Assembly: GCA_007922225.1 (NCBI GenBank)
Contig: ML680053.1
Coordinates: forward strand, 2,083,434-2,147,433
DNA: 64,000 bases
Source: Emydura subglobosa
Taxonomy: Eukaryota; Chordata; Testudines; Chelidae
Reading direction: 5' to 3'
Shown here: positions 34,016 to 44,505 of the stretch, piece after piece
How positions within the stretch are numbered: the stretch's first letter is position 1
Layout: each line of letters starts with the position of its first letter
Made by a program: the position numbers and the translations under genes
Notes under the pieces: generated by a model
Told to the model about the DNA's origin: nothing
Databases searched by the model: none
What the model saw: only the letters and a program-made list of their open reading frames with translations

Positions 34016-34799
34016 TAGGTCATGTCCCAGGCTCCTCTGGGAGCAGTGCTGGACTCCTCCAGACATGACAGTCCCCAGTGCTTCGTACATGCCGAAGAGA
34101 ATGGCTCTTCTGCCACGTCCCTCAAGGGGCTTCTCCACAGCGTAATGGCCCTCCGATGCTCCTTCACTGTTACTAGACGCACTGCCCATCGCCTGCATTC
34201 ACTCTGGGGCCTCCATTTCCGGGGGCAAGGAACACTAAGGGACAAAGCTCCCCTCCGCTCCACGTTCCTCCCTCTTCCTGGGAGGGCCGGGCTGGGCTGA
34301 CTCCCCCAGCTGCTGGGAAGTGACAAGTCATGCACCGGGCCCCTGAAGGCAGCTCAGCCTCATCTCCAGTGCAAGCAGGTCCCACACCCTTGCCTCCCCC
34401 ACCTCTGTCCTCAGCCTCCGTCAGCCCACGCCTCCATGCTGGTATCAGTTTGGTGGGTTTGCTGAAAGGCTGGCTGAGCAGTGCCTCGCCACGGCCTCAT
34501 CCTAAGGGACTCAGAGGTGCCACCACTCTGACGGAAGCAGTACAGACACCTGGGCAGACAGACGGATTCTATGCCCAGACAGCTCCCGCAGAGTGAGGTG
34601 GAAGGAAAGCTCTGGGTTCTCACTGAGTACCTCATGACAGCCTGGCCTTTCAGTTACAACCCAGCTGTGCGCTGTGCCCAGGAAACTACCCCTGCTGGGT
34701 TTCATCCACAGCTAAATGGCCTGTGTTTAGGTTCTCCCCCAGCACTGAGCCCCCTGTTCAGAGCTATAACTCTTGGAACCCTCTTAGCCAAGGATCAAA
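34016..34799. other. Unassigned sequence
   Basis: Overlapping frames of up to 113 codons occur on both strands. No domain or repeat was recognised. Confidence 0.45.
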
Positions 34800-36400
34800 T
34801 GTGAAATTGCAGAACTATTAACTGTGGTGTGTAACTCATCATCTAAATCAGCTTCCGTACCAGATGACTGGAGGATAGCTAATGTGACCCCAATTTTTAA
34901 AAGAGCCTCCAGAGGTGATCCTGGCAATTACAGGCTGGTAAGACTAACTTCAGTACCAGGTAAGAACAGAGTTATCAGACCCAAAGATGAACACGATTTG
35001 TTTGGGGAAAAGTCAACATGGTTTTTGTAAAGGGAAATCATGCCTCACCAGTCTACTAGAATTCTGTGAGGGGATTAAGAAGCATGTGGACAAGGATGAT
35101 CCACTGGATACAGTGTACTTAGATTGTCAGAAAGCCTTTGACAAGGTCCCTCATCAAAGGCTCTGAAGCAAACTAAGATGTCATGGGATAACAGGGAAGG
35201 TCCTCTCCTGGATAAGTAACTGGTTAAAAGATAGGACACAAAGGGTAGGAATAAATCATCAGTTTTCAGAATGGAGAGAGGTAAATAGTGGTGTCCTCCA
35301 GAGGTCTGTACTGGGACCAGTACTGTTCAACATATTCAGCAATGATCTGGAAAAAGGGGTAAACAGTGAGGCGGCAAAATTTGCAGATGATACAAAACTA
35401 CTCAAGATAGTTAAGTTCGAAGCAGACTGCGAAGAGTTACAAAGGGATCTCATTAAACTGGGTGACTAGGCAACAAAATGGCAGATGAAATTCAGTGTTG
35501 ATAAATGCAAAGGAATGCACACTGGCAAACATAATCCCAACTACACATATAAAATGATGGCGTCTAAATTAGCTGTTACCACTCAAGAAAGAGATCTTGG
35601 AGTCAATGTGGAGAGTTCTCTGAAAACATCCACTCGATGTGCAGCAGCAGTCAAAAAAGCTCACAGCATGTTGGGAATCATTAGGAAAGGGATAGATAAT
35701 AAGACAGAAAATATCATATTGTCTCTTTATAAATCCATGGTATGCCCACATCTTGAGTATTGTGTGCAGATCTGGTTGCTCCAGCTCAAAAAAGATATAT
35801 TGGAATTGGAAAAGGTATAAAAAAGGGCAACTAAAATGATTAGGGGTATGGAACAGCTTCCATCTGAGGAGAGATTAATAAACAAGACTTCTCAGCTTGG
35901 AAAAGAGATGACTAAGGGAGATATGACAGAGGTCTATAAAATCATGACTGATGTGGAGAAAGTAACTAAGGAAGTGTTATTTACGTCTTATCATAACACA
36001 AGAACTAGGGGTCATCAAATGAAATGAATAGGCAGCCGGTTTAAAACGAACCAAAGGAAGTATTTCTTCACATAATGCACAGTCAACCTGTGCAACTCTT
36101 TGCCAGAGGATGTTGTGAAGGCCAAGGCTATAACAGGGTTAAAAAAAAAGAACTAGGTAAGTTCATGGAGGACAGGTCCATCAATGCTAGGATGGGCAGG
36201 GATGTAAACCATGCTCTGAAGTGTCCCTAGCCTGTTTGCCAGAAGCTGAGAGTGGATGACAGGGGATGGATCACTTGATGAGTACCTGTTCTGTTCATTC
36301 CCTTTGACGCACCTGCCATCGGCCACTGTCGGAAGGCAGGATGCTGGGTTAGATGGACCATTGGTCTGACCCGGTGTGGCCATTCCTATGATCTAAAAGA
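34800..36400 (+). mobile_element. CR1 LINE, best preserved copy (RT to 3' tail)
   Basis: The copy begins inside the reverse transcriptase (about 34800) and runs to the tail 'ggttagatggaccattggtctgacccggtgtggccattcctatgatc' ending near 36400. All downstream landmarks are present in order, with few disruptions. It is therefore younger than the copies at 1978 and 41995. Confidence 0.95.
34805..36110 (+). pseudogene. CR1 ORF2 remnant (reverse transcriptase and C-terminal domain)
   Basis: The ancestral product is the LINE reverse transcriptase. DDWRIANVTPIFKRASRGDP opens the RT segment (34862-34920). A QKAFDKVPHQ block lies at about 35128-35157 and the catalytic FADD box at 35380-35391, followed by TKLL. 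The C-terminal part reads KFSVDKCKGMHTGKHNPNY and MVCPHLEYCVQIW, then ATKMIRGMEQLPSEERL after an in-frame stop near 35818. Several stops and shifts (for example near 35028, 35166 and 35467) show it is dead. The N-terminal endonuclease is missing through 5' truncation. Confidence 0.9.
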
Positions 36401-37274
36401 CCTTTACAAACATTCACTAACTTTCGCAGCCTGCAGCAGCCTGCTATTATTATATCCTTTCTAGAGGGCAGAGAGAGGCAAATTCTGCCCTTGCACCCTG
36501 GGTAACCTCTTTGGCTTCAACGAGGCCAGGAGTAAGGGCAGCGTTTAGCCCAAACGGGTTCAGTGACGTTCACAAGGTCTGTGGCAGATGAGGGGAGAGA
36601 ACCAAGAAGTCCTGGTGGTCAGTTGTTGGCCATAACACTGAGACCATCCTGGAAAGAAACAATGCGTCAAATCAATCCCTGACTCGACTCCTTTGGTTTA
36701 GGACAGGGATGGAATTGACCCCGTCCATAGACTTCTCCCCTCACCCCCACGTGTGAACTAGGAGCAACTTCTAACAACAGCAGATCATGGACAGAGGCAG
36801 ACATCAGAACCTCTTTTCAAGGGGCAGCAGAGCGAGAGACAGCCAGGCTTCTGCAACCTGAATCTTTCCCAATCTAAAGAGCCAAGAGGGTATTTGTAAT
36901 CAATTTGAAGGGAACAGCACGTCCTCAGGACTTCCCTAAAAATAGCTCCGCTGTAGACCAAGAGGTTTCACAATGTGGCAAAAGCACTCCCAGGACTTTT
37001 GTGCCGAGCCAAGTCTATTTTGGACGGAGATGCAGCCTTTGGGGAGTTGGTTTGGGGGGAGTTTCCGAGTTGGCCCATCGACTGTCCCAGGTGCAGAACT
37101 GGAGATTCAGCATCACAGCCCGGCTCAGGGAGAACAGCCACTGAGCAATCCCCCAGGCAGCTTCTCTGTCCCCGAGACTCTGGCCCTGGAGAACCGAGGT
37201 CAAACATCAAAAGCGACATCATGACACCGTCTCTTAAGAACTTCCATGAGCCAGGGACTGAACTGAGATCCCGG
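36401..37274. other. Mostly unassigned; weak SINE trace
   Basis: About 36425-36650 contains 'ctattattatatcctttctagag' and 'acgttcacaaggtctgtggcag', a very diverged minus-strand MIR-like copy. Frames near 36968-37330 have no domain. Confidence 0.4.
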
Positions 37275-37420
37275 CAATAACTCACCTGAACACTAAACCG
37301 ATAAAAACCACCCCCTATCTGCACAGGCAATGGGTGGCAGGGGAAGCGACTTCTCCATGGTCACGCAGCAGGAATAAAACCCAGCTCTCCCAAGTCACAG
37401 TTCAGCAGCCTCAGCAACTA
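37275..37420 (-). mobile_element. MIR/CORE-type SINE, partial
   Basis: 'gtggcaggggaagcgacttctccatggtcacgcagcaggaataaaacccagctctccc' matches the minus-strand core. Confidence 0.6.
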
Positions 37421-37477
37421 ATAGAAACTGCTGGCGGCTCTCTGCTGCACATGTACGTCTGAGTGCACTCAACAGTC

Positions 37478-37595
37478 AGAGATTCTAAGGCCAGACGGGA
37501 CTAACGTGATCATCTGCTCTGACCTCCTGTAGAACATGGGCCATAGAATGTCCCTGAAACAATTCCTGTAAGAAACAAAGCATGACTGTCTCATT
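37478..37595 (-). mobile_element. CR1 LINE, 3' end fragment
   Basis: 'agattctaaggccagacgggactaacgtgatcatctgctctgacctcctgtagaacatgggccatagaa' is a minus-strand CR1 tail. Confidence 0.9.
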
Positions 37596-37629
37596 GTTTG
37601 CGTGCACTCCTTCGCCTGTCAGTATCCAC

Positions 37630-37914
37630 CTGCCTGGTCTACACCAACCGGAAAATTCGGCGGCAGTCGACAGGAGATACGCAAGCTACGTAGATTAGCT
37701 CGCGTATCTCCCGTCGACTTCCTAACCACAGCGTCTTCACTTGGCTGCGCCGATGGGAAAGGTGCTCCCGTCAGCGCAGCGTTACTCTTTTTCCAGGGGT
37801 GGATTTATTAAATTGACTTCTGGATCGATTGAGCAGATCTTCACTTCCACTCAACTGATCCCAAAGAATCGATCTGATGGCGGCTAATCTGCCACCATCA
37901 GTGAAGACATAGCC
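37630..37914. mobile_element. MITE-like element, GTCTACAC ends
   Basis: The left end 'gcctggtctacaccaacc' is inverted at the right as 'cagtgaagacatagcc'. The interior has 'gtcgacaggagatacgc', 'ctcgcgtatctcccgtcgacttc' (itself an internal inverted repeat) and 'cagcgtcttcacttgg'. It is non-coding. This is the same broad class as the copies at 922 and 11890. Confidence 0.7.
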
Positions 37915-37922
37915 TTATGCTT

Positions 37923-37985
37923 CGATTGTAAGATCTTTGGGGCAGGGACCATCTTTTTGTTCCATGTTCCTAGCACAGTGGCTTC
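37923..37985 (+). mobile_element. SINE 3' fragment
   Basis: 'gattgtaagatctttggggcagggaccatctttttgttccatgttcctagcacagtgg' is the plus-strand 3' block of the MIR/CORE-type SINE. It directly follows the MITE right end. Confidence 0.75.
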
Positions 37986-38554
37986 TAAAACCTTCCCATG
38001 ATACAAATCAACAACCACAGCCACAAAATTATTGGAAGCTGCCACCCAGTCTCCACAAACTAATCCCTGCACTCGTATGTCTGAGCGCAGCCCCTACGCT
38101 CTGGCCTGAGACGGACACACAAGGAACACGCTAGGAATAGAAATCCAAACATTGGGAGGGGAGCGGAAGATGTACAACGGAAGATCTCCATTGGTGAGCA
38201 CTGCACCCACCGGCAGGGCCAGCGTTCGGGAAGGCAGCGAACCAATTCCACAAGGAGCGCAGGGCTCCCCACCCCCGCAACAAAACAACACCACAGACCT
38301 TACAACGAGGCCTGCAAAGCCTGGCAGAGGAGTCACATTTTTGCTTTGTTTTAGTTCTTTAAAAAGAAACAAAACAAAAAACCTTCCGATGTTTACGTTT
38401 TCCAAAAGAGTCCATGCACATCAGAGGTGTTCTGTTTCGTTAAACTCGTTTTTGTGTGAATTTACTGCTGATGAAAAGAGGTGGACTGACAGCTCTGGGA
38501 TCGAAGCCCTCTATTGGTCATATGGCAGTAGCCCGTAGGAGCCCTACTCATGAA
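37986..38554. other. Unassigned sequence
   Basis: Frames of up to 128 codons (38152-38538) show no domain. No repeat was recognised. Confidence 0.45.
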
Positions 38555-38900
38555 TCAGGATCGTACTGTGCTAGATGCTGTACAAACATGGAAAGAAAAG
38601 ATGGTTCTAGCCACTGGATAGCCTGAGAAGCGGTAGCACAAGCCTATTATTACCTGTTTGTACACCAGTAATGCCTAGAGGTCCCAGCTAAGATTGGGCC
38701 CCATTGTGCTAGGCGCTGTACATATGCAGACAGACATGACAGCCAATGGGTGAGAGGAAGAAGGACTACTACTATAGAGGGGGAACTGAGAGAGAGAGAA
38801 ATTAAGTGCCCAAGGTCATAGACGGAGATCAGACCAGATCTGAACCCAGATCTCCTGAATCCTAGCCCAGCCCTTTACACACTGACCCTTTCTTCCTGTG
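38555..38900 (-). mobile_element. MIR/CORE-type SINEs, a partial and a near full copy
   Basis: 'tactgtgctagatgctgtacaaacatgg' (38555-38600) is a fragment. About 38640-38885 has 'gggccccattgtgctaggcgctgtacatatgc', 'gaaattaagtgcccaaggtcatag' and 'ctgaacccagatctcctgaatcc' in minus-strand order. Confidence 0.85.
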
Positions 38901-39099
38901 AAGATCCCTTTATACTGACATGACTCAGCCTTGCCCTGGAGAAGCCACCGCTAGCCATAAGTGACACCCTTGATGGCTAGGGTCATGGATCCCTGCCCAG
39001 CAGGTTCGGCAATAAAACGACAGACTACAATACCATGGGGCCCTTCTGTGGTACCTTCCATCAGAGGCGTGGAGACCACCTTGCAAACACAGATGAAGT

Positions 39100-39255
39100 G
39101 AGTCTCTCACTATCACTGCAAGGCAGCGCTATCGTCCCCATTGCACCCCAGGGGAACTGAGGCACAGAGGATTAAGATCACATGTGACAGAATTAAGGTC
39201 ACATATGAAGTCTGTGGCAGCCAGGAACAGACCCCAGATCTGGGCTTTAGTCTAG
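39100..39255 (-). mobile_element. MIR/CORE-type SINE, partial
   Basis: 'tatcgtccccattgcaccccaggggaactgaggcacagaggattaagatcacatgtg' then 'tctgtggcagccaggaacagaccccagatctggg' is the minus-strand core. A short internal duplication ('ttaagatcacatgtga' / 'ttaaggtcacatatga') is visible. Confidence 0.75.
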
Positions 39256-40049
39256 GAGGACACACCCACACACAGATACACACATACACCCCTCCCTTTC
39301 CCAACGGGCGCTTAGCAAAGGCCAACAAACAGCTTTCAGCTGATTGCTGGGCAGGATCAACACAGGAAAGGGATGGACCCAGAGCCGGGGAAGAGCCTTT
39401 CCAGCCATGATCTTCAGTCTGGGCTGAGTGGCCACCTCTCTCTCTCCCTCTCTTCCATTCCCATCTCAGCCTGCAGGTGGCACCATTGGGAACGCGACAG
39501 GAGAAAGCTGTAATTGATCATGTTCTCTGGCCTGTGGAAGGGAGTTTGCAAGTGGGATCCCTCCCTGGGAAATAAGTGCTTCCCTCCAGTCTCCACCAGT
39601 GGAGGTGCAGCGGTCATAGCAAGGATGGCGCTGCTGCGGGGGCGAACGCAGGCAAGGTCTATGCAGCGCTTTAAGGACAGAAACGATCCCCCCAGTCTGA
39701 GAACCAACCACCCTTACCAGCCAGCCCCCTCCAAAATAAATGACCTGAGCTTTTATTGAGAAATGTCCCTGCAGCGTCGCCCTGGGGACCAGGAACAATC
39801 TGCATCTAGCCCTTAGCTTCAGGAACCTGCCGCACGCGCCTTCGCTCAGCGGATGGCAATTTGTGGAGCCCACTCAGACTAGGGCGCCCTGGTATTTGAA
39901 AGGCAAAACCAGGGCAGATGTCACGGCAGGCAGGGGCGGGGGAGGATGTGCAGGGAGATTCTGATCATGGGACGCAGGGCAAAAGTGGGTCTTTTCCCCC
40001 CCCACTTCTCATCTTCCCCAGCTCTTTAGCCTCCCATCCCTCCTATCTG
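39256..40049. other. Unassigned sequence
   Basis: A short (CA)-rich stretch lies at about 39260-39290. The 135-codon minus frame (39466-39873) has no recognisable domain. Confidence 0.45.
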
Positions 40050-40140
40050 TACAAGAGTCTGTCTATGGCCTCCATCACTGTGGTATCTGTGCACCTCACT
40101 ATCTTTAAGGTATCTGTGCTCACCACACCACTGGCAGGCT
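40050..40140 (-). mobile_element. SINE fragment
   Basis: 'gagtctgtctatggcctccatcactgtggtatctgtgcacctcactatctttaaggtatctgtgctcac' is the minus-strand 3' half of a MIR/CORE-type SINE. Confidence 0.65.
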
Positions 40141-40164
40141 GGACAGAGCTCAGGCAGCCCTTAC

Positions 40165-40520
40165 TTGGACTCGGGCATCCCTAGTCAGCGAGACCTCCTC
40201 GTCAACCTCCTCCTGGCCCTGGCCAAAGTGGCCATCTACAAGACCAGGGAGAGGAGGTTGGCAGGGGGGCGCTCTGCGACTGCGGAGCCTACTTCCGTTC
40301 CCTTCTGCGCTCACGTATCCGGGCAGAGTTCCTCTGGGCGGCGTCCGCTGGCTCCCTGGACACCTTCCGGGTGGGCACTGTCCGGGGTTCTCTGCTCGGT
40401 GTTCCATTCGTTTGTCCCTGTGACCCCCACACCCCTTCCTGGTTTTTCATTCGCTGTCCCCGTACTCAGTCGTATCCTGGGCTCAGTGACTCCTCCCCTT
40501 AGGCTGGGGGAGGGGCCTTT
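40165..40520 (+). pseudogene. Frameshifted ORF fragment, possibly from a retroelement
   Basis: One frame reads DLLVNLLLALAKVAIYKTRE (about 40189-40248). After the G run near 40266 the sense continues in another frame as CGAYFRSLLRSRIRAEFLWA, then SLDTFRVGTVRGSL. The switch suggests one original protein broken by a one-base indel in the G run. The wording is like repeat-encoded C-terminal segments I associate with reptile genomes, but I cannot name the family with confidence. The longer 196-codon frame covering this stretch is a hybrid. Confidence 0.35.
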
Positions 40521-41825
40521 AGCCGTAGGCGGGTGCCCAAACAGTACCACTCTGTGCCAGCCGTCCAGCCTGACGTTGTCACATCATTCACGCCTGCCTG
40601 GTCCTTGCCGTGGTTCTCTGCAGAGCCCAGGCCAAGTAACAGCAGCTCCTGCAACCTGCAGCCATTCCCCCGGCACCTTCCTTGGAGTACCATGGACCCG
40701 GCCCCATCACCAACCCCTCCGGGAAGCCGGTAGGAGGATTCTGGGGTACATCTGAAAAGGACCAGGTCATGGGAACTGGCACACGGGGGTCCCAGTTGGA
40801 ATAAGGCTGAGCACGCCCCGGCTCTAGTGGAATGTGCGTTAATCCCCAGAAGCAGCTGCATTCCGTTGTCTTTGTATGTGTCGGAGACACCTGGCATTAG
40901 GAGATGGAGCTGCTTTGCCGCCTGCGTTTCACGGCTGGACTGTGACTAATAGAACGGGTGTTCAACACTCGTTGTCTGGAAGATTTCCAGGCATCTGCCC
41001 TGTAACTGGTGCCAGCTTCTTGCCCTCTCCTGTATCCACGCCAGACAAAACGGGGGCAAGGAAGGATGCTCAGCTCCTCTGGGGGATGAAGCCTGGTGAT
41101 GGACAGAGCAAGACTCGGTCCTGGTGGAATGAGCTGAACTGTTCTGGTGTCTGCCTCATTCCCAGCCGGGAAATCCTGCTGGCCGCGTAGTGACGGCGGC
41201 TTACCTAAACAGTTAAAAAAGACCCAGGTGGGTTCCAAAAGAAGGATCAGCATCAGGCTGCACCCAGGGCGTCTCCTGTCCCGATCCAGCCCTGAAAGGA
41301 GAGAGGCTGCTCTGCAGAACTGCAGAATGGTGCAGTCCGGCAACGTGCCGACCCGAGCTGCTGCTGAGGAAGATCCAAGCAACACCTGTCAGGGACGGGC
41401 AAGGGGCACATAAACCTGCCTCAGCGTGGGGGGGCTGCACTAGACGGCCTCTTGAGGTCCCTTCTTTTCCCACACTTCTATGGTTTGCCTGGGTCGTCTG
41501 TTTGTTCTCTCGGTGCTATCAAAGAGAGAGATTACAGTGGATAAAATGCCTCTGCCTTCTATACCAGGCGTGTCACCTTAAAACCATCACTGTATCTTCA
41601 GCAATAGTCATCAGTCAAGCTGTTGTGTTAGGGGGCCTGGACAGGGGTCTGTGTGACAAGGACAGGCCCCACTCCTGTCTTCTACTCTGTCTACACCGAC
41701 TGTTCAGAAACACCACCAGAGAGTTTATTTGTATCGTTTTTCCCAGCCCCTTTACTGCATTTACACCCTCTGTTCCCCTTCCACTGAGTATTTCCATCCT
41801 ACACCTTCTACCCAGTGCGCTAATG
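40521..41825. other. Unassigned sequence
   Basis: Overlapping frames of up to 162 codons (40897-41385, minus) show no domain. No repeat was recognised. Confidence 0.45.
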
Positions 41826-41920
41826 GGATAATTAGCTCTTCAGTCCTTCCCAGCCCATTCTAATCTACTAATTAGGCAAAGTCAGAGCCACCGTGGAGGA
41901 ATTAATTGGTGCTTAAGTGA
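41826..41920. promoter_or_regulatory. Cluster of homeodomain-type motifs (candidate conserved element)
   Basis: ATAATTAG (41828), CTAATTAGG (41868) and AATTAATTGG (41900) are TAATTA-like sites. GCTTAAGTG (41911-41919) resembles the NKX2 motif. They lie within 95 bases of repeat-free sequence. Function is inference. Confidence 0.25.
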
Positions 41921-41994
41921 TCAGAATGCTGGCTCATCTGCTCTGTCACAGTGCGGGAGCCAGGAACTCCCCAGTTCTGCGTCTTAGAGAATCC

Positions 41995-43005
41995 AGCTGT
42001 GATCTTGGGTCGAGACCTTCAGATTGAAAAATCAGCACTATGCAAAACCACTGCAGCATATATTAAATGGATTCAAACCTGGCTAGCTGATAAATCTCAA
42101 AGATAATTGTAAATGGGGAATCACAGCAAAAGGGATGTTTCCAGTGTAGTTTTGCAGGGATCTGTTCTCACCCCAGTGCTGTTCAATATATATATCAATG
42201 ATCCAGGAAAAAATATCAAATCATTGGTGGCAAAGTTTGCAGATGACACACAAATTGGAGGGTGGTAAATAATGAGGAGAGGTCAGCTACACAGAGCCAT
42301 CTGGAGGGGTTGGTAAGCTGAGCTCATTTGAATGACGTGTTTTAATACAGTTAAATGCCAGGGACATACATTTAAGAGTAAAGAATGTAGGTCATACTTC
42401 CAGTTTGAGTGATTGTGTCCTGGAAAGCAGTGACTTTGAAAAAACCTTAGGAGCCATGGTGGATGATCAGCTGAATATGAGCTCCCAGCGCAGCACCGTG
42501 GCTCAGAGAGCTAATGTGATCCTTGGGCGTATAAACACGGCCATACTGAGTGGAGTGGATAGCCATCTCTAGGTAATGTGTTGAAGAGGCCATTATAGAA
42601 ACAGTTTGCCCAGTTCTGGTGTCCACACATCAAAAAAGATGTCAATGAATTAGAAAGGGCTTAGTAAAGACCTACAAGAATATTCCAAGGTCTGGAAAAG
42701 ATGCCTTCCAGTGCGCGGCATAGGAAAGTCCATCTCTTTAGCTTAACAAAGAGAAAGTTAGGGCACGACTTGATCCAAGTAGCTAAACCGGGAGAAGATT
42801 TCCGATAGCAGAGTGCTCTTTCATCCAGCAGAAAAAGACATAACATAATCCAATGGCCGGAAACTGAAGCTAGATTCAGGCTTAGACAGAAGGCACACAT
42901 TTTTACCAGGGGAAGCAATGAATCACTGGAACAAACTGTCCCTAGGAAAGTGGCAGATTCTCCCTCACTTTAAGCCTTTCAAGCAAAACTAGATGTTTTT
43001 CTACA
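41995..43005 (+). mobile_element. CR1 LINE, old degraded copy
   Basis: 'ctgttctcaccccagtgctgttcaatatatatatcaatgatcc' and the FADD box (42236-42247, 'gtttgcagatgac') mark the reverse transcriptase. 'gtggctcagagagctaatgtgatccttggg' and 'aactgtccctaggaaagtggcagattctcc' mark the C-terminal part, to 'aaactagatgtttttctac' at about 43002. Stops are frequent throughout. The 3' tail is missing at this point (see 44290). Confidence 0.88.
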
Positions 43006-43469
43006 ACACAAGCTCCTGCGCCAAAGTCCAGGGTTCAATGCAGCAAAGTCTTCGGGACCAATGTTGTGCCACAGTAAAGTCACCATTTACATTACCTGTC
43101 TTCATGCATAAGGGTTACAGGGCAAACATGCCAGGTGAGCGCTGGGACCAGTCCTGGGACAGGAAATCTATGACATCCGCTCCAGCCTTGTCCCTCTGCT
43201 GGAGAAGGAGAGTGCTTCTTTCCTGCTGGTCCCTCATTCCTGAGGGTCATTTCGTCTTGCAGCCTGATCCAAAGGCCACTGATGTCCATGGAAATACCTC
43301 TTAGCAACAGTGTGCCTCGGATCGGGGTGCTTGCTGCTCAGCCAAACAATTGCTGCTGCAGGCTCCATCTCTGTGAATGTACAGTGTGTCTGCTGCCACC
43401 ATCGGCCCTGATCGTCCACCTTCCCCTTTTATATCCCAAGTTTGCAGAGGTATCAAGGTCAGTCCAGGG
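43006..43469. other. Unassigned sequence
   Basis: Follows the broken end of the CR1 copy. No gene or repeat was recognised. Confidence 0.45.
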
Positions 43470-43525
43470 AGGTTGCGGGCCAGATCGTCAGCTGGTGTAA
43501 ACAGAAGTCACTCTGACTTCAACAC
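43470..43525. repeat. Short dispersed repeat of the 'GGTGTAAA' type
   Basis: 'gggccagatcgtcagctggtgtaaacagaagtcac' is one arm of the palindromic repeat. The other arm is not visible. Confidence 0.5.
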
Positions 43526-43534
43526 TGTATCGGA

Positions 43535-43660
43535 GGCAGCGTGGCCTAGTGGACAGAGCACTGGACTGGGAGTCAGGAAGGCTGGGTTGTATTCCTGGCT
43601 CTGCACTTCCCTTCCTGTGCCTCAGTTTCACCATCTGTAAAATGGGGTCAAATCCAGATA
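43535..43660 (+). mobile_element. MIR/tRNA-headed SINE
   Basis: 'gcagcgtggcctagtggacagagcactggactgggagtcaggaaggctggg' is a well preserved tRNA-like head. 'gcctcagtttcaccatctgtaaaatggggtc' follows. The 3' half is absent. Confidence 0.92.
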
Positions 43661-44289
43661 AGCATGGCTTAGTCTAATGGCCTGCATATGACCCCACTCA
43701 AGCCCTTGGCCAGGCACTCGAGCTGCTAGCCTGAACCAAATCACTGCGGCCACGCACCAGATCTAGCACATGTATTTCTACCCACGCGGGGAATCCCCCT
43801 CACAAGCTGCTGCGTGCACGTACCCTGGGTCTCTCTGGGCTTTCATTCCCCCATCTACAAAATGAGGACAACCGCAGTGTTGGGAGGCTGGACTCCAGGC
43901 ATGCGCCTGAGATCCTGAGGGTGGATGGCCATCCTTCTCTCTGAAACAGGGGTGCTGTTGTTAGCACCAGGGGGGTAGGTAGATGGAGGAGGCAGCCTGG
44001 TTTGCTGCCACTGCAGGTCCCAGGATGCAGTGCTCTCTTTGGATTGGAGCACGGCATGCTGGGAGATGAAGCTGAAGATGAGGGCAGCTGGTATCTCTGC
44101 CATTTTATGCAAACTAGATACAGCCCTTGGCCCTCGCTTCTGTCGCTCTCCCTGCACTGGGAATCACACCTCCCGGATGCCATGCAGACATGCCCTCCGC
44201 AACTCACCTAATCAATTCCCTGCCACTGCAGGGACCGCAGGCACTTGGTAGCACCCCAATCTCTTCTGTTCTCTGACTGTAGCATACAA
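43661..44289. other. Unassigned sequence
   Basis: It contains the inverted ZNF143-like fragment 'gcatgctgggag' at about 44054. The 135-codon minus frame (43800-44207) has no domain. Confidence 0.4.
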
Positions 44290-44394
44290 CAGTTTAATCA
44301 AATTAGTCCCTGGGCTCAATATAAGGGTATGGGGTGAAAATCAGCAGGGTATGATACACATGATGTAATGGTCCCTTCAGGCCTTAAACTCAAC
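44290..44394 (+). mobile_element. CR1 LINE, isolated 3' tail
   Basis: 'caaattagtccctgggctcaatataagg' and 'gatgtaatggtcccttcaggccttaaactc' are a plus-strand CR1 terminus. It carries no coding part and could be the displaced tail of the copy ending at 43005. Confidence 0.7.
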
Positions 44395-44505
44395 GGAAGT
44401 TGCCCAAGATCTCCCAGGAAGTCTGGGGCCCAGCTGGGACTTGAACCTACATTTGTAGGGCTCCAGCCCAACACTGTACTCACTAGATCCTGCTTCTTGA
44501 TTAAG
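44395..44505 (-). mobile_element. MIR/CORE-type SINE, partial
   Basis: 'gttgcccaagatctcccaggaagtctggggcccagctgggacttgaacc' and 'actgtactcactagatcc' follow the minus-strand order from core to head. Confidence 0.6.
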
